From Stictocephala bisonia (taxonomy: Eukaryota; Arthropoda; Insecta; Hemiptera; Membracidae), in contig JAQJVL010000161.1 in NCBI GenBank assembly GCA_035578905.1, forward strand, positions 620,001 to 684,000: 64,000 bases of DNA. Reading direction: 5' to 3'. A program made the translations under genes and the position numbers. A model generated the notes under the pieces. It had not been told where the DNA came from. It saw only the letters and a program-made list of their open reading frames with translations, and ran no database searches. Of this stretch, positions 35,301 to 48,100 are shown piece by piece (the first letter of the stretch is position 1; each line of letters begins with the position of its first letter).

Positions 35301-38300
35301 AAGTTACCAATTCTCAAGTTATTAGAAATATTGTATGTCATTTTATTTATTTTTAGGGTGTATTATACTTTATATTGGAGAAATTACCAAAATACAATGC
35401 ACTTTTTTACTGACTGATTCCATATAATTTGTTGATTCACTGGTGTAAAGGTATTTGAACAATTTTCTGAGACATCTTCAAAAAGTACTCAGAACCGAGA
35501 ACCGATTTCAGTAAAGAACCGAACCGGAACCAAAAAAAATGGAACCGACCCATCACTAAATGTTACAACAATTTAAACAAAGATTCAGGTAAATAGAACA
35601 AACGGTAGGTATCGCGATGAGGATGAGCATTAAAAACTGCAGTGACAGTGATGTAAATCAGGCGAATCAGCTGGTTTTATTATTAACTATGAAATACCAA
35701 TAAATAAACCTAACAATCACATACATGATTTTGTTAAAGTGTAAGTAAACTATTTACTTCTCATCAGCTTTAATGAGAACCACAGCAATTAGAACAAGTA
35801 CCGTAGTTTTGTGTTTGTTGTTCCAATGGGCTGTCACTTTGGCTATGTGACATCATGCTGGGTGCTTGTGACCTTCCCTCTTTTCTAGTTACTGTGATTT
35901 TCATCGAGTAAACATATCAAAACAATGGATCACAGATTGCCTGCTGCGCTTCCACTTGGAGAGATTGGTTTGTATTAACACTGTTAGCAAGGGTGGTTGA
36001 AGATGACTCGATGCATTGGATTTAGATTTGTGACAAGAGATCACTTTTTTTATGATTTTTATTTTAAAAAGCTGACATTTCATTGTATATATGGGAAGGC
36101 TCATTTACTTATATGAGGGCTGTTCGGAAAGTAACCTCCATTTGCTCACTGTGTGGGAAATAGAAGAGGTAGGTCCATCATCTTGCGCTGGAACGCACAG
36201 GTCAACGGGCGTCCAGCCATATTACAGTGAAGTTTGTCCTAGAGCTAGTTTGTTTTCAGTTGCTTGTCGATATTAGTGTGACAATAAAAATTCACGCGAA
36301 GTGTAAAGTGCATTCTGTCATTTCAGTTTTGTAGTTTTCTAAAAGAATGTTCGGTACCCGTCGAGCACAAAACTTTCGGTAGCCTAACCTGTCAGTCACT
36401 ACCTCGTACAAAACAGTCCTATAAATTTGTCTGAAAGTTCTGTGATGATGAAGCATCGGTTGTCACGAATTTTTGCGTTGATTTACTCAACCAGATCATC
36501 GGTGACCATAGAGGGCATGTTGACATTTGTTCTGCCACTTTTAAACACGGGAACCAATTCATTAACAACTCGTGCACTCATTACATTTGACCCATACATA
36601 GTACAAAGTTCTATATGAGTAGCTGTTGCTGAATACTGTTTAGCTACGAAGAATCAAATGACAGAGCGCACTTCACACTTCGCGGGAATTAATTGCAGCA
36701 CTCATTTCAACAAGCAACTGAAAACAAACTAGTGTTAGGCCAACCTTCATTCTAGTACGGATGGACGCCCACTAACCTGCCGTACGCGCCAACGCAACAT
36801 GATGGCCCTTGAAGTACATGGTAGAGATATAGTTAAAAGCTCCTACACTTTTTTATTTTCTTGAGGAATGTTTTTTTTCATCAAAGGATGTCAATTTAGC
36901 CAACCTTGAATACTAAACATAATAAACGTTAAAGGACGTCTTATTTTACCAGGAAACGTTTTTTTAAATCAGGCCCTCTCTAACACAACCTGGAGACCAG
37001 CAGATGACCAACAAATGCCAATTTTGGTATTGTCAACACAAAAAGTGACAAGCCAAAATATGGATTTGAACCTTATCAACAACCATTTTGTTGATACCCC
37101 TATTAATATATCTAGCGCTCAGGATTTCTTGAGTTGCGTAGTAATCCTGTGGTTCCTGCTCAGGGCCAATTTTCATTTACATGTGTGACTAAGCCTGACG
37201 TACTGGATGTGATATTGAGGATATCCAGAAGAGCAATTGGGGATGATAAAATTCCTCTGAAAATTATAAAATATATCTTCCCCATTGTCATTCCTGTCAT
37301 TACAGCCATTTTTAACAAAAATCACTTACTTCTTCAAAATTTCCAACCGGGTGGAAATCTGCCATTGTGCAACCCCTTCCAAAAACATTGTCTCCTAAGA
37401 GCCCCTCTGACTTTAAAACCCATCAGCATTTTAGTGTTGGCACTGGTGGCGCTGTGCTGTAACCCAGCTACTTGGGGACAAAGTGTTTGGGATATTGTAG
37501 GCGATAGGTTCCATGCTCGGTCCTCTTAATACCGACACGACGTCCGCTCAACGGTTGCCATCAACTGGACACTACTAGAAAAGTCTGGAGTATCCATATT
37601 GGATGGTAGTCAGGGTTAGGATGTTGTGTGGGGAAGATATCTGAGAGTCAGACTTGTCAGTTAGCTGAAAATCAGACCAAAAGTACGTGGTTTGGATTCC
37701 ACATAATATTGTAGGTCTCATACTTGCCCTGGCTATTGGGCTATTAATAAATAGTCCTCCCCAAGCTAAGTAGACCTCAAATAGTAACAATGACTACACT
37801 CGTTCATATAAACTCATCACACTCATTCACTCCTCATATTCGCCCATATCTCTACGATTGGCATCTTAGAAATAAATAATGAATAATTTCATCTGCCCTA
37901 TTCAAATGTCTTGAGATAGTAGTTTATCAACAGATTTATTCTTTTCTTGAGTCTAATATATTGCTATCTAACTTCCAGTCTGGATTCCATTCTATCATAC
38001 CAATGCCCTTTTAAAAATTACTGATGATATTCGTTATGCGATGGATAGAAAACCAGTTTCAATTTGAACCCTTTTTGATTTTTCTAAGGTATTTGATTGC
38101 ATCTACCATCCTCTTCTCCTTTTAAAACTTTCTTTGATGGGGTTCTCTGTTCAATGCTATGACTGGATGGAGTCCTACTTGTCTGATAGGCATCTAGTGA
38201 CAAACAGTCATACTGGAAACCCATAAGCTGATTGGACCACCAGTGAAAACTGAAGCAGAGCGGACCAGTGGTGACGGGGTGTGCCAAGTGAAAGAGATCG

Positions 38301-41300
38301 GACAGGTAATATAAGAGTTAGCCTAGTTAAGTGAGGTGGATCTTTCACCCACCCACCTGTCCATACTTGTACATTGGTATTCACCCACCTGTCCATACAC
38401 ATACAGTGGTATTCACAGTAGTAACCCACCCGCCCACCTATACACGTACTGTGGTACTACATGTATAGGTACAATGACGTACACTGGTCGTCACTCGAGG
38501 GGTACCTCAGAATTCTGTCCTTGGCCCTCTACTATTTTCAATTAACATTAATGACATTACAACTATTATTAAGTACTCTAATGTTCATTTGTATGACGAC
38601 AATCTTCAAATTTACACTCACTGTATTTTACTGATTTGCCCGAAACTATAACTAATATGAATATTGATATTGATACTATTTCTAACTGGTCCTTCAAACA
38701 TGGTCTAAAACTAAATGAAAACAAAACTCAATCCATCTTGATCAGAACTTCTAAGAAATAGACTTCTAAGAAATGTTGACTTTGAAAATGCTTCCAAACT
38801 TTTACTTAACAATAACCATACACCATTTCATTATATGGTTAAGAACCTTGGACTGACAATGACCAAACATTTAGTTGGTCTGATTACATAACAGAAACTT
38901 GTAACAAAGTGGTTGCTGGAATCAATAGCCTGAAAAGATTTGCTATTTTCTGCCGCTGAACATGAAAGTGATGCTAGTAAAGATACTGATTTTTCCTCTC
39001 TTTAATTACTGTGATGTTGTTTCGGACTTTTTGTTTTTTGTTGTTTCGGAGCTTTCGGACAGATTGTAATGTGCTCAAAATTATTGTATTCGTTTTATTT
39101 TTAATCTTAGGCAAAGAGACCATGTATCGACCTTTTTTAACGTCTTCTCTATCCTAAAATTGAATCAGCTTCATCAGTTCAGTATACTTTCCACTTTGCA
39201 TTCTGTTTTCTCAGTGATTCTCCTACTTATCTGAATGAAAATTTCTTGTTTATTTCAGAAATTAGTGCTAGGAACACTTGGCGCAGATCTTCATTGTTGT
39301 CAATTCCCACTCATAGATCTTCTGTGTACAACAAATCCTTTACAGTAACCGCTTGCTGACTGTAGAACAGTATACCTGATCACACCAAAGGCATCGAGTG
39401 GCAAACTCGGTTTCGGGCTGAGATAATGGGCTCATTTTTGGCCTTGCAGACTGACGGCATCGCGGTGCTGAACTAACAATGCGGTTTGAAAGATGATTTA
39501 TGTTTGGACTAGTTTAAGTATTTTTTGTTTATTTTTATAAATACACTTTTTGAAATATCATTATGTTTACAGGTATAATATTGATTTTTTTCACTTAATA
39601 ATTTTACTATTGTAAATTTTCCATTTGTTTCTTTACATAATTTATTTATTTATTAATGTAACTTCTTTTATATTTTCATTTAAAAATTGAAGTAATTCCT
39701 ATTAGTTAATTATGTTTAAATTTAAATTAATATGTAGTTTTAATAATGGTTAGGTGCTAGAGAGGACTATGCAGTCCTAACCTCGCCATTTGTACATATA
39801 TATAAAAAAGAAAATTTTCATGTCATTTAATTTAATTTCAAATCACCACCAATGAGAGACCAGGCAGGCGAGCTGTGTGCAAGGTCCCTCACCAGTCGCT
39901 CACCCATCAAAGGAACAGATACGTTAGATGATGCTTGATGCTGTTAAGTTGCAATAATGTTGGAACCCTCTGACAAAGTCACTGGCCTTTTTATAATAAT
40001 CAATCAATCATTTGCTGTCAGTGATCAATTATATACATTGCAACAGACATGTCAATTCTTAACATGCTGGTAATTTAGAAACTAAACTTACAATTAAAAT
40101 ATGAATAGAACTATAATACATAAAACTGTTAAAACAGTAATAATTACAAAGGTTGCGCCACAATAATAATTTCCAGCCAACCAAGATCCTATAATGGTCA
40201 TAAATTCAGTTAGGGATTGCATTGCTTTTGTTTTAACTAAATTCTAAACTGCACTTAAATTTATTCCTCAACTATTTCTTAAATGAAATCAAGGAAATGT
40301 CAAATGGACTTAATTTATAAAAGAGTAGTAATTCAGTAACTTAATCAATATTAATAGAGACTAGTTTATCTTATTTTTATTATTGGGATCATAATTATTA
40401 TTTTCTTTCTAAGTCATGTTTTACTAACGTATATCAATTATTTATTCATCCTCCATTTATTTTCTAGAACTTGCCCTTTCAAGTTCTAGGTTCCCAAGTT
40501 CATTGGGCAAACCATTGGCCAAGCGGTCTAAGACAGACTTTGAGCCAGGGTCAGAGATAGTGTTGGTTTGAATCCTGCCTAACCTGGAAGTCTATTGATA
40601 GTGTTCACCTCATAAGCATTAACATTAAATTAGCTTCGCATCACTAAATAATACAACTTTTTTTGTGATGAAAAAAATCAACAAACATAAAATTATTTTA
40701 TGTTTGTGATTTTTGAAGAAGGGATTGAAAATGATTATAGAAATTAAGTTGAAATATATCAACTTAAAAAAAAGTTATTTAGAGATGAGAAGCTAATTTA
40801 ATGTTAATTCTTATAATTATCACCATCACGAAGAATAGCATACCGTAATGAATGAAGTGTTCACATTGTACTGTTCTTATTCGCCCACCTAACTCTATCT
40901 GAATAAGTTCCTGGCACGGATCAATAGTCTATGGAGAATGGGCAGAAAAGATTAACCCCTCCTTAAAAAGTGAAATTTTAATTTACTTACATATATAAAT
41001 ACACTGAATTTTTACTGCTATGTTAATTAGATTACTGAATGAAAACAACGTTTTGATAATAACATAGACAGTTATGAAAATCTCTTTTAAGTACGCATTT
41101 TTTATAAATTAATTAATAATAACCATAGTTAAACTATGACCTTCAATTATGTATTATATTTTCAGTATTTTATTAATTACTTCAATAATGTTATTTTTCA
41201 ATATTCATACAACATGCATTTCAACTTCTATGAAGCTAAGTTCAGTTTCAATTCACAAACATAATAACTAAAGATTACATATTCTAATAAAGAAAAATAT

Positions 41301-44300
41301 TGTGAAATAAAAGTTTGACCTTTAGCAGGACAGGTCTGACTCGGACAGTAGCACGTCTCGCTGTTGCTGAACATGGAGTCAGTGGCCTGATACTGCACTC
41401 CAGGCAGTTGATGCAACTCCACCAGTTTCTCATATTCCAAGCTGTATACTCTACAGACATTAGATAGATATCAACAGAGGCAATAACATTAAATATGAAG
41501 AAACACATGGAGCTAAAATACAATCATGATAGTATAATCACTGTTACCATAAAGTACAATGTCAGTATGACCTTTATTTCACTCAGCCAAGCCAGCCACA
41601 TTGGGCATAGCAGCCTGATGCTAAATATACAAAACAGACATGTGTATACAGCTCAGAAATCAGACCTATGATCGCTGAGAGACCATAAAGTGTATACTTT
41701 AAGAATACTGATGACAAACTAGGGAGAAACAAGTTCACTAGCATAACCTTAAAGTCTATGATAAAACAGGTATAGTATATCTATAATTGATTTTATAGAT
41801 AGTAAATGTGCAAGGCAGATAGAAGTAATTGTGACACACTCACTCCTCAGTGTGTAGGAAATATTTACGCGACTCCCCTCCTCTGTACGTCATATTCTAA
41901 GATACTTCTCCCTTGTTCCATCCACACACTAGGAGTTCTAAAACACTGCCAAAGCTAATACAATCTTACTCTCTTACTATAATTTTCGTTTTGTAACTTA
42001 TTCTTGTGTTGTTTACTATGGCCAAAATGTCAAACATTTACTGGTAAACCAGTACAAGGCCAAGCTAGGAATTGCTTTTAATGTTCAGTGTAATATATGA
42101 TGCTTAGGAATTAAAAAAATGTATTGTGAAGGAAAAAGTGTAGGAAAGAGCTGTAGAGGAAAAGATAGGAGGACAAAGTATTGTTAAAAGTTGTTATGAT
42201 TAGAAGAATTGGAAAATTACTGGAATCTGCGTTAGAAGATGCTGTATTAGTCCAGTCCTTTGGTAAAAAAGATTTAACTAGAAAGTTTTCCATACATTTT
42301 TAAAATTGGTAACTTTATAAATCTGGTGGTGTGAAAATGAAAAAATGCAGAGCAATGGGGATGGAAAAGAAACAAGAACAGATCAATTCCTGTCACAACA
42401 TCAAGCCCCCAGCTCGGTAAAGCTTGTTAAAACTTATTTCTTGCAAATGCACATAACTTTTGTGATGTTATATTGTTAAGAAAGTTATATTTTACATTAG
42501 TTCACTCGCATCTGCAGTACGGTGTTGTTTGCTGGGGTGGGACTTTTAAATCATCACTAAACAAACTAAGAGTGACCCAAAATCATTTTTCAAGAATAAT
42601 TCTGAGAAAACAGCTCTTTTCCACTATACCGGGAATTGAAAATCATGTTCACTCAGGATCTTTTTATTTTCAAAGTATTAAGATTATTTTATTTAAAGAG
42701 TGGCAATTCTGGAAATGAGAACTTATTCCACAACACAAGAAGTTCCGTTAGAATTGTATTTAAAACTCCTAAAGTTAATAAATCATTGTTCAAACATTCC
42801 TTTACATATTTAGGTCCTTTTATCTTTGACAAACTATTTTTTGAAGTAAAAAGCTGTAAGTCTACAAGAAACTTTATCTATAAATTAAAAATTTGATTTT
42901 AAAATTGAGTGATTCCATTATAAATATTTTAAGTTAGTTTCCAACAACCACAATTCAGTAGCATAATTTCTATCAAATTTTATAACATTACATATACTGT
43001 AATGAGCCTTGTAATATCTGTCAAGATTTGATTAATTTTCTTCTTTATATTTTGATTTTAAGAAGAAAATAAAGATATTAATAATAAGACACTGATATCT
43101 GTTGTTTTTAAGATTGCCATTGTATTTAAGTAAGTGTTATTTTTGTGTTACATTCTTTTCATTTATCAACATATCGTATCCATGTATATTCTTAGTCAGA
43201 AATCTTATATTTTCTCTTTATTATGTGTATGCGCTACAGGTAGCGGCTGAGCTTAGTTTTTTAGTTGTTCTAAATGTAGACTGAACGGCATGTTTTTTCT
43301 TTAAATTTTGTAATTAATATATTAACCACAAAAACTTGCTACAGTGATTAGTCAATTTCCGAGCATATACGAAGTTTGTAACCATGTTATATATTGATGG
43401 AAATAAATTATTAATATTATTATTTTCCCAGATGAATGGAGGTGCAATATTCTGTCCATTAGATCTAAGTAATGCCTATCTCTATATGAACATGAGTGAA
43501 GAAAGATCTAGAATGCAAACCATCAGTACACATAAGGGTCTGTACAAGGTGAACAGATTAATGTTTGGAGTTAAGGTTGCACCTTCCATTTGGCAACGGT
43601 TTAGGGATAAGACATTGCATGGTTTAGATGGTGTTCAGTGGTTCTTTGATGACATAATAATCCAAGGCAAAACATGTAAAGAATTATACCATTGTATTCG
43701 CTTAGTACCAAGGCCGTAGCCAGAAAAAAAAATTGGAGGGGGGTTTGGTTAGTCTACAGTATTGTATACCTGTATAGAAAAATATAAGAGCACAAGCGTT
43801 CATGAATAGTAAAAGAATATAGTATAATATTGATATATAATGTTCGTTTATTATTATTATTATTATTATAGTAATTATTATAACTTATTTATAGTTTAAA
43901 TTTAAAAAAATTCAAACTTTTCTTAGTACCTAATATCAATGAATTTTTTGGTTGAATAACTTACATCAAATTCTACAGGCATTAAACAAAGGATAAAGTG
44001 TCGAAAAGTTTGGGTTTCATGATAATGAACTAACATTTCAAGATGAATGCATATTTAAAGGGTGGAAAATTATGATACCAAAACAAAGTCCTAAAGGAGC
44101 TCCACACTGGCCATTTGGGTATTACTCGCATGAAAGCACTTGCAAAAAGCCAATGCACTTGGGAAAAAATCTATGAGGACATAGAGGGAATGGTTAAACA
44201 GTGTAGACAATGTTGCCTTAAACAGAATGAACCTTACAAGAAAGCAAGTCATCCATGGCAACTACCCTGCAGACCTTGGAAAAGGCTCCACATTGATTTT

Positions 44301-45030
44301 GCTGGGCTGATGAATGTTCAATTCTATTTTATTGTAGTTTATGCTTTTACAAAATGGGTTGAGATTGAGCCTACTAGGATTATATCTACTGAATTTTGTA
44401 AAAGAGGATTGAGGAAGATGTTTGCTAATTTTGGGCTTCCCGTATTGATAGTCACTGACAGTGGTAGTCAGTTTACATCAAACTCTTTTAAATACTTCTT
44501 AAGGTCAAATGGAGCTTCTCATAAGACCATTACAACATACCATCCTTCCTCAAATGGACAGGTAGAGAGGATTTGTACAGACTATTAAAAAATCTCTTAG
44601 AGCAATGGAATATGAGACAGGCAAAGTAGATTTTAAACTCTTCATGTTATTGATGCAGCTAAGGCAAGTACACGACAGAAACAAGTGCTTACCATTTAAT
44701 GTGTGTAAGATCTATTAGAACACATTTGTCTTTACTCTACCTATCCAAGGTGAAGTAATGGAAACCATAAAGTGGCGTATTTAGAGTATTCAGGGTTGTT
44801 TACGGAGCACAAGCTAGAGATTGTTCTAGTTCAAAATACAAATGGGATTTTGGAAAGATTATTGAAAAAGAAAATGAATTACTTTATAAAATTAAGATGG
44901 GCAGTGGTGACATTTGGCGAAGACACATAGACCAAATTTTAAAATGTTATGTTCCTCTTTCATTAACGTCTTAATTAATTGGGAAGAGTTGATATGATGT
45001 TTAAACATGTGTTTATATTTCTCTATTTAT

Positions 45031-45061
<31 letters not shown>

Positions 45062-45064
45062 TAT

Positions 45065-45113
<49 letters not shown>

Positions 45114-48100
45114 TATATATATATATATACTAAAGATGTTTGTTTGTTTACAATTTTATAATTAATTGTTAAATAGGAGTTCAGTTGGGAAATGCATTTG
45201 AAATGGTTAACAAATACACTAATTTGATTAATTCAGTTTTATTTAATAATTATTTCTTATTGTAAACTCAATATTATATAGACAAATTAAGTGGTACCTG
45301 TGATTTTTGTAAGTTCCATCACAAGATAACAATGAAGAGGAAAAAGTGGAAACTAATTTTCTTTTCTATGATGTGGAAGAAATTTCTGTCTGTCTCAGTT
45401 CGATTAGTACTAAAGATGATGAACTCACAATGACTGGTCCACATCAAGACCGCAAATGTACAAACGAATTTCCGCAAAACGAAGGAAAACACGCTAAATT
45501 TTGAAATAATGCATTGTGTGTGGATTAGGTCTACTGGGGATAACCCTATTATCACTTAGAAGCCTTAGCACGGGCGCTGCTGACTATCCGACTTGCCTAC
45601 GCCCATGTATATGACGGGCGACTGTATTTAATGCAACACTTTCATAATATCGGCGTATTCACAGGATCAGACTACATCAATATATTTCTTGATTATCTAA
45701 TCTTTATGTTTTGTGGTGTTTGGGTTCTTTTCAAACCATCTGACAAAAAAAAAAAAATTATAACCAGATGTCTACCGAAAGTCGCCATCGGAAGTTGCCT
45801 TGAACGTCAGTTGTCACCTGACAGCTGTTTTGATATGCTGTGATCGTTTTGCCTGTTATTGACTAGAGTTGTTTATTGTTTGCAATTCTATAAAATCATC
45901 TGTATTATAGGTGCTTGATATGAATATTGCATTTTAGTTCTGTTTGTTTGTACAGTTGTAACTTATTATTTGTAATTTTTTTCAGTTTCGTTTTGCATTT
46001 CTTTATCTATAGAAAATAATAACATAAAAATAAGCTGTTTTTGTTTTCAGTTATTCCAAGTATTTATAAGACGTAGACGATGATTTTGACAGTAAAGTAA
46101 AACTTAAAAAATATTCAAGATCCGGTTCTTGACTCAAGCTCAGAGGGAATCGGATGATGAGGATAAGTTCCTGCCATTAAGCATGCCACATTGCTTCAAA
46201 TTATATCACACCAAGGCAAATTATTTCAATTGAACTGAATGCAGCTATTTTTGTTTTTTACATACTTTACACAGTTTTCTCACTACTTTCACACTTTTGC
46301 AATATTTCTGAATGTATTTCTGAAAAGGTGTTTTTTACCCTTTAAATTGATATATAACACTTAGTTATCAAATATTTATAACAGATTGCAGAGTTTTTCA
46401 ATTTTAATACAAAAATGCCTAGGTAACAATAGAAACCGGTGTGTAAACGGCCTAGGCTTCAAAGTGTTAAAAAACAAGCCGCAGAATCCACCTCAAGTGA
46501 CATGGAAATGAGTTTTGGCCAGATAGCATGCTGAAGTACAATTTGCAGTGCTCAGACTCCAAAACTGTCAATTTTATGGTAAAAAAAGATTATGACATAA
46601 ATTATAGAACATTTTCTCAAGTTTCATTTTAAACGTAACTGTTTTTATTGTGAAATGTCAGAAGAGATATTGTCTAAATAGCACTTTTAGGCACCATTTT
46701 TTCAGTATGGCGGCACAATCAGCAAATATACAAGGTAGCAAAGTTAAAAATCAGAGAGAGCACATTGAAATCTATAAAATTATCAATTTTCAAAAATCCT
46801 GAAAACTTTCCAGGTAAAACTACCAAATGACTGAAATATATATAAAAGGGTCAAGTAACATTTTAAGCAAGTCTCTATTGGATAATGTGAAATAGATTTG
46901 TTCCCTTCCCTTTTTATGATATTAATTCTTTTAAGCCCAATAATATAACCTCAAACTAAGTAAACAATTAATTATTTTCAAAAGTATATTATAACATGTT
47001 TTTTAAGCATACCCACATATATCAGTGTTGAAGAGAGTGAACTGGTTCTGTTTGAAGGTTGAGAGAGGTAGTACATTACCAATGGTTGCATGGACCCTGC
47101 CACATTCACCAGGATAACAGCCAGTGCTATGCAGAAAAAAAACACCATTAGTAATGGACAGTTACCGGGTTGCTAATGCTATGATTTAATCAGTACCCAC
47201 CTACATTGCTCACGTTTCTTTGTTCGTCAAAAATCAGAACAATACACTGTGATTCAGATTCAATGATTAGCTGTAATATGCCTTATTGCCTTAGCTATTG
47301 GGCTACAAATAATATCTATTTATAAAGATTACTTAGTAACAAAGACTACACTCTCATCCTCAAACAATATTTGTCTATATCTTAACAATTTGTGTCTCAA
47401 ACATAAATAAGTTATTAAAATACACGTTACTTGACAGTAGACATTGATCTTCCGGAGTAATAACACTATTCTATTACTCTATTATTATATTAGTCTATTC
47501 TATGAACCTCTCTACTCACCTGAGGAAAGTGCAAGTGGTACAGAAATGTTCTGCAACATGTGTTATTACTATATTTGTTTACTACTACTGTGATGTTAGC
47601 GAACTTGTCTTCTTAGGTAAATTTGCTGATGTCCTGTCTCTCCTAATATACTAATTTCTGGCCTAGTGCCCTTTAACCTAACCTAAAATATTTTATAAGT
47701 CGGTATTATTGGCACAATGCTGTAACTCAGCTATTTGAAGACAGTGTTGTGGAGATTTTGAGTAATAGGTTCTATGCTTGCTTCTCTTAATACCGACACA
47801 GTGTCAATGGTTACCAACGGCATGGACGCTACTAGAGAAGCCTTGAGTGTCCATGTTGAATGCTAGTCTGGGTCCACTTGTTGTTTAGGGAAGAGAGCTG
47901 AGTATCAAACTTGACTGTCTTCAGCTGAAAATAAGACCATTACTATGTGGTTCGGATACCATGTGAATCTGAAGGTACTTTAGTTGCCTAAACTATTGGA
48001 CTATCAATAAGATAATTTGTTCTTTTTAAAAATTAGTTAAACTCGGTTGTAACAAGGACTCTCTCTCTCAAATGCATTCTCAGATATATTCTTCTGCATT

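Larger units (their letters stand above)
33469..35558. mobile_element. Non-autonomous hAT element, 2.1 kb
   Basis: Ends tagggatgggtc at 33469 and gacccatcacta ending at 35558. The 8-bp target duplications are aatgtaac (33461-33468) and aatgttac (35559-35566), one mismatch, the hAT size. Subterminal regions are full of ggttc/gaacc repeats (aaccggaaccaagaaccgat, gaaccgagaaccgattt). No transposase frame. Two opposed minisatellite arrays lie inside. Confidence 0.82.
36950..39835 (+). mobile_element. LINE interrupted by a SINE and a minisatellite block
   Basis: Pieces in order: INNHFVDTPINISSAQDFLS (about 37078), SRRAIGDDKIPLKIIKYIFP and DFKPISIL up to 37434. The RT resumes at about 37885 with LFKCLEIVVYQQI, SNFQSGFHSYHT, LFDFSKVFDCIYHPLLL and SYLSDRHLVTNS to about 38210. 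After the second interruption it continues at 38480 with TRGVPQNSVLGPLLFSININ and HLYDDNLQIYTH (YADD has lost its Ala). The C-terminus is FTVTAC-L-NSIPDHTKGIE at 39345-39395. The 3' UTR ends near 39835. Confidence 0.82.

Noticed and set aside
40503..40585. Functional tRNA-Ser gene
   Set aside because: No acceptor stem and no convincing anticodon arm; treated as SINE head or pseudogene.
42111..42293. Minus-strand 60-residue Ser/Phe-rich frame
   Set aside because: Low complexity, no homology recognised, lies in intron sequence without splice context.
44979..45161. Ile/Tyr-rich 60-residue frame
   Set aside because: Translation of a (TA)n microsatellite.
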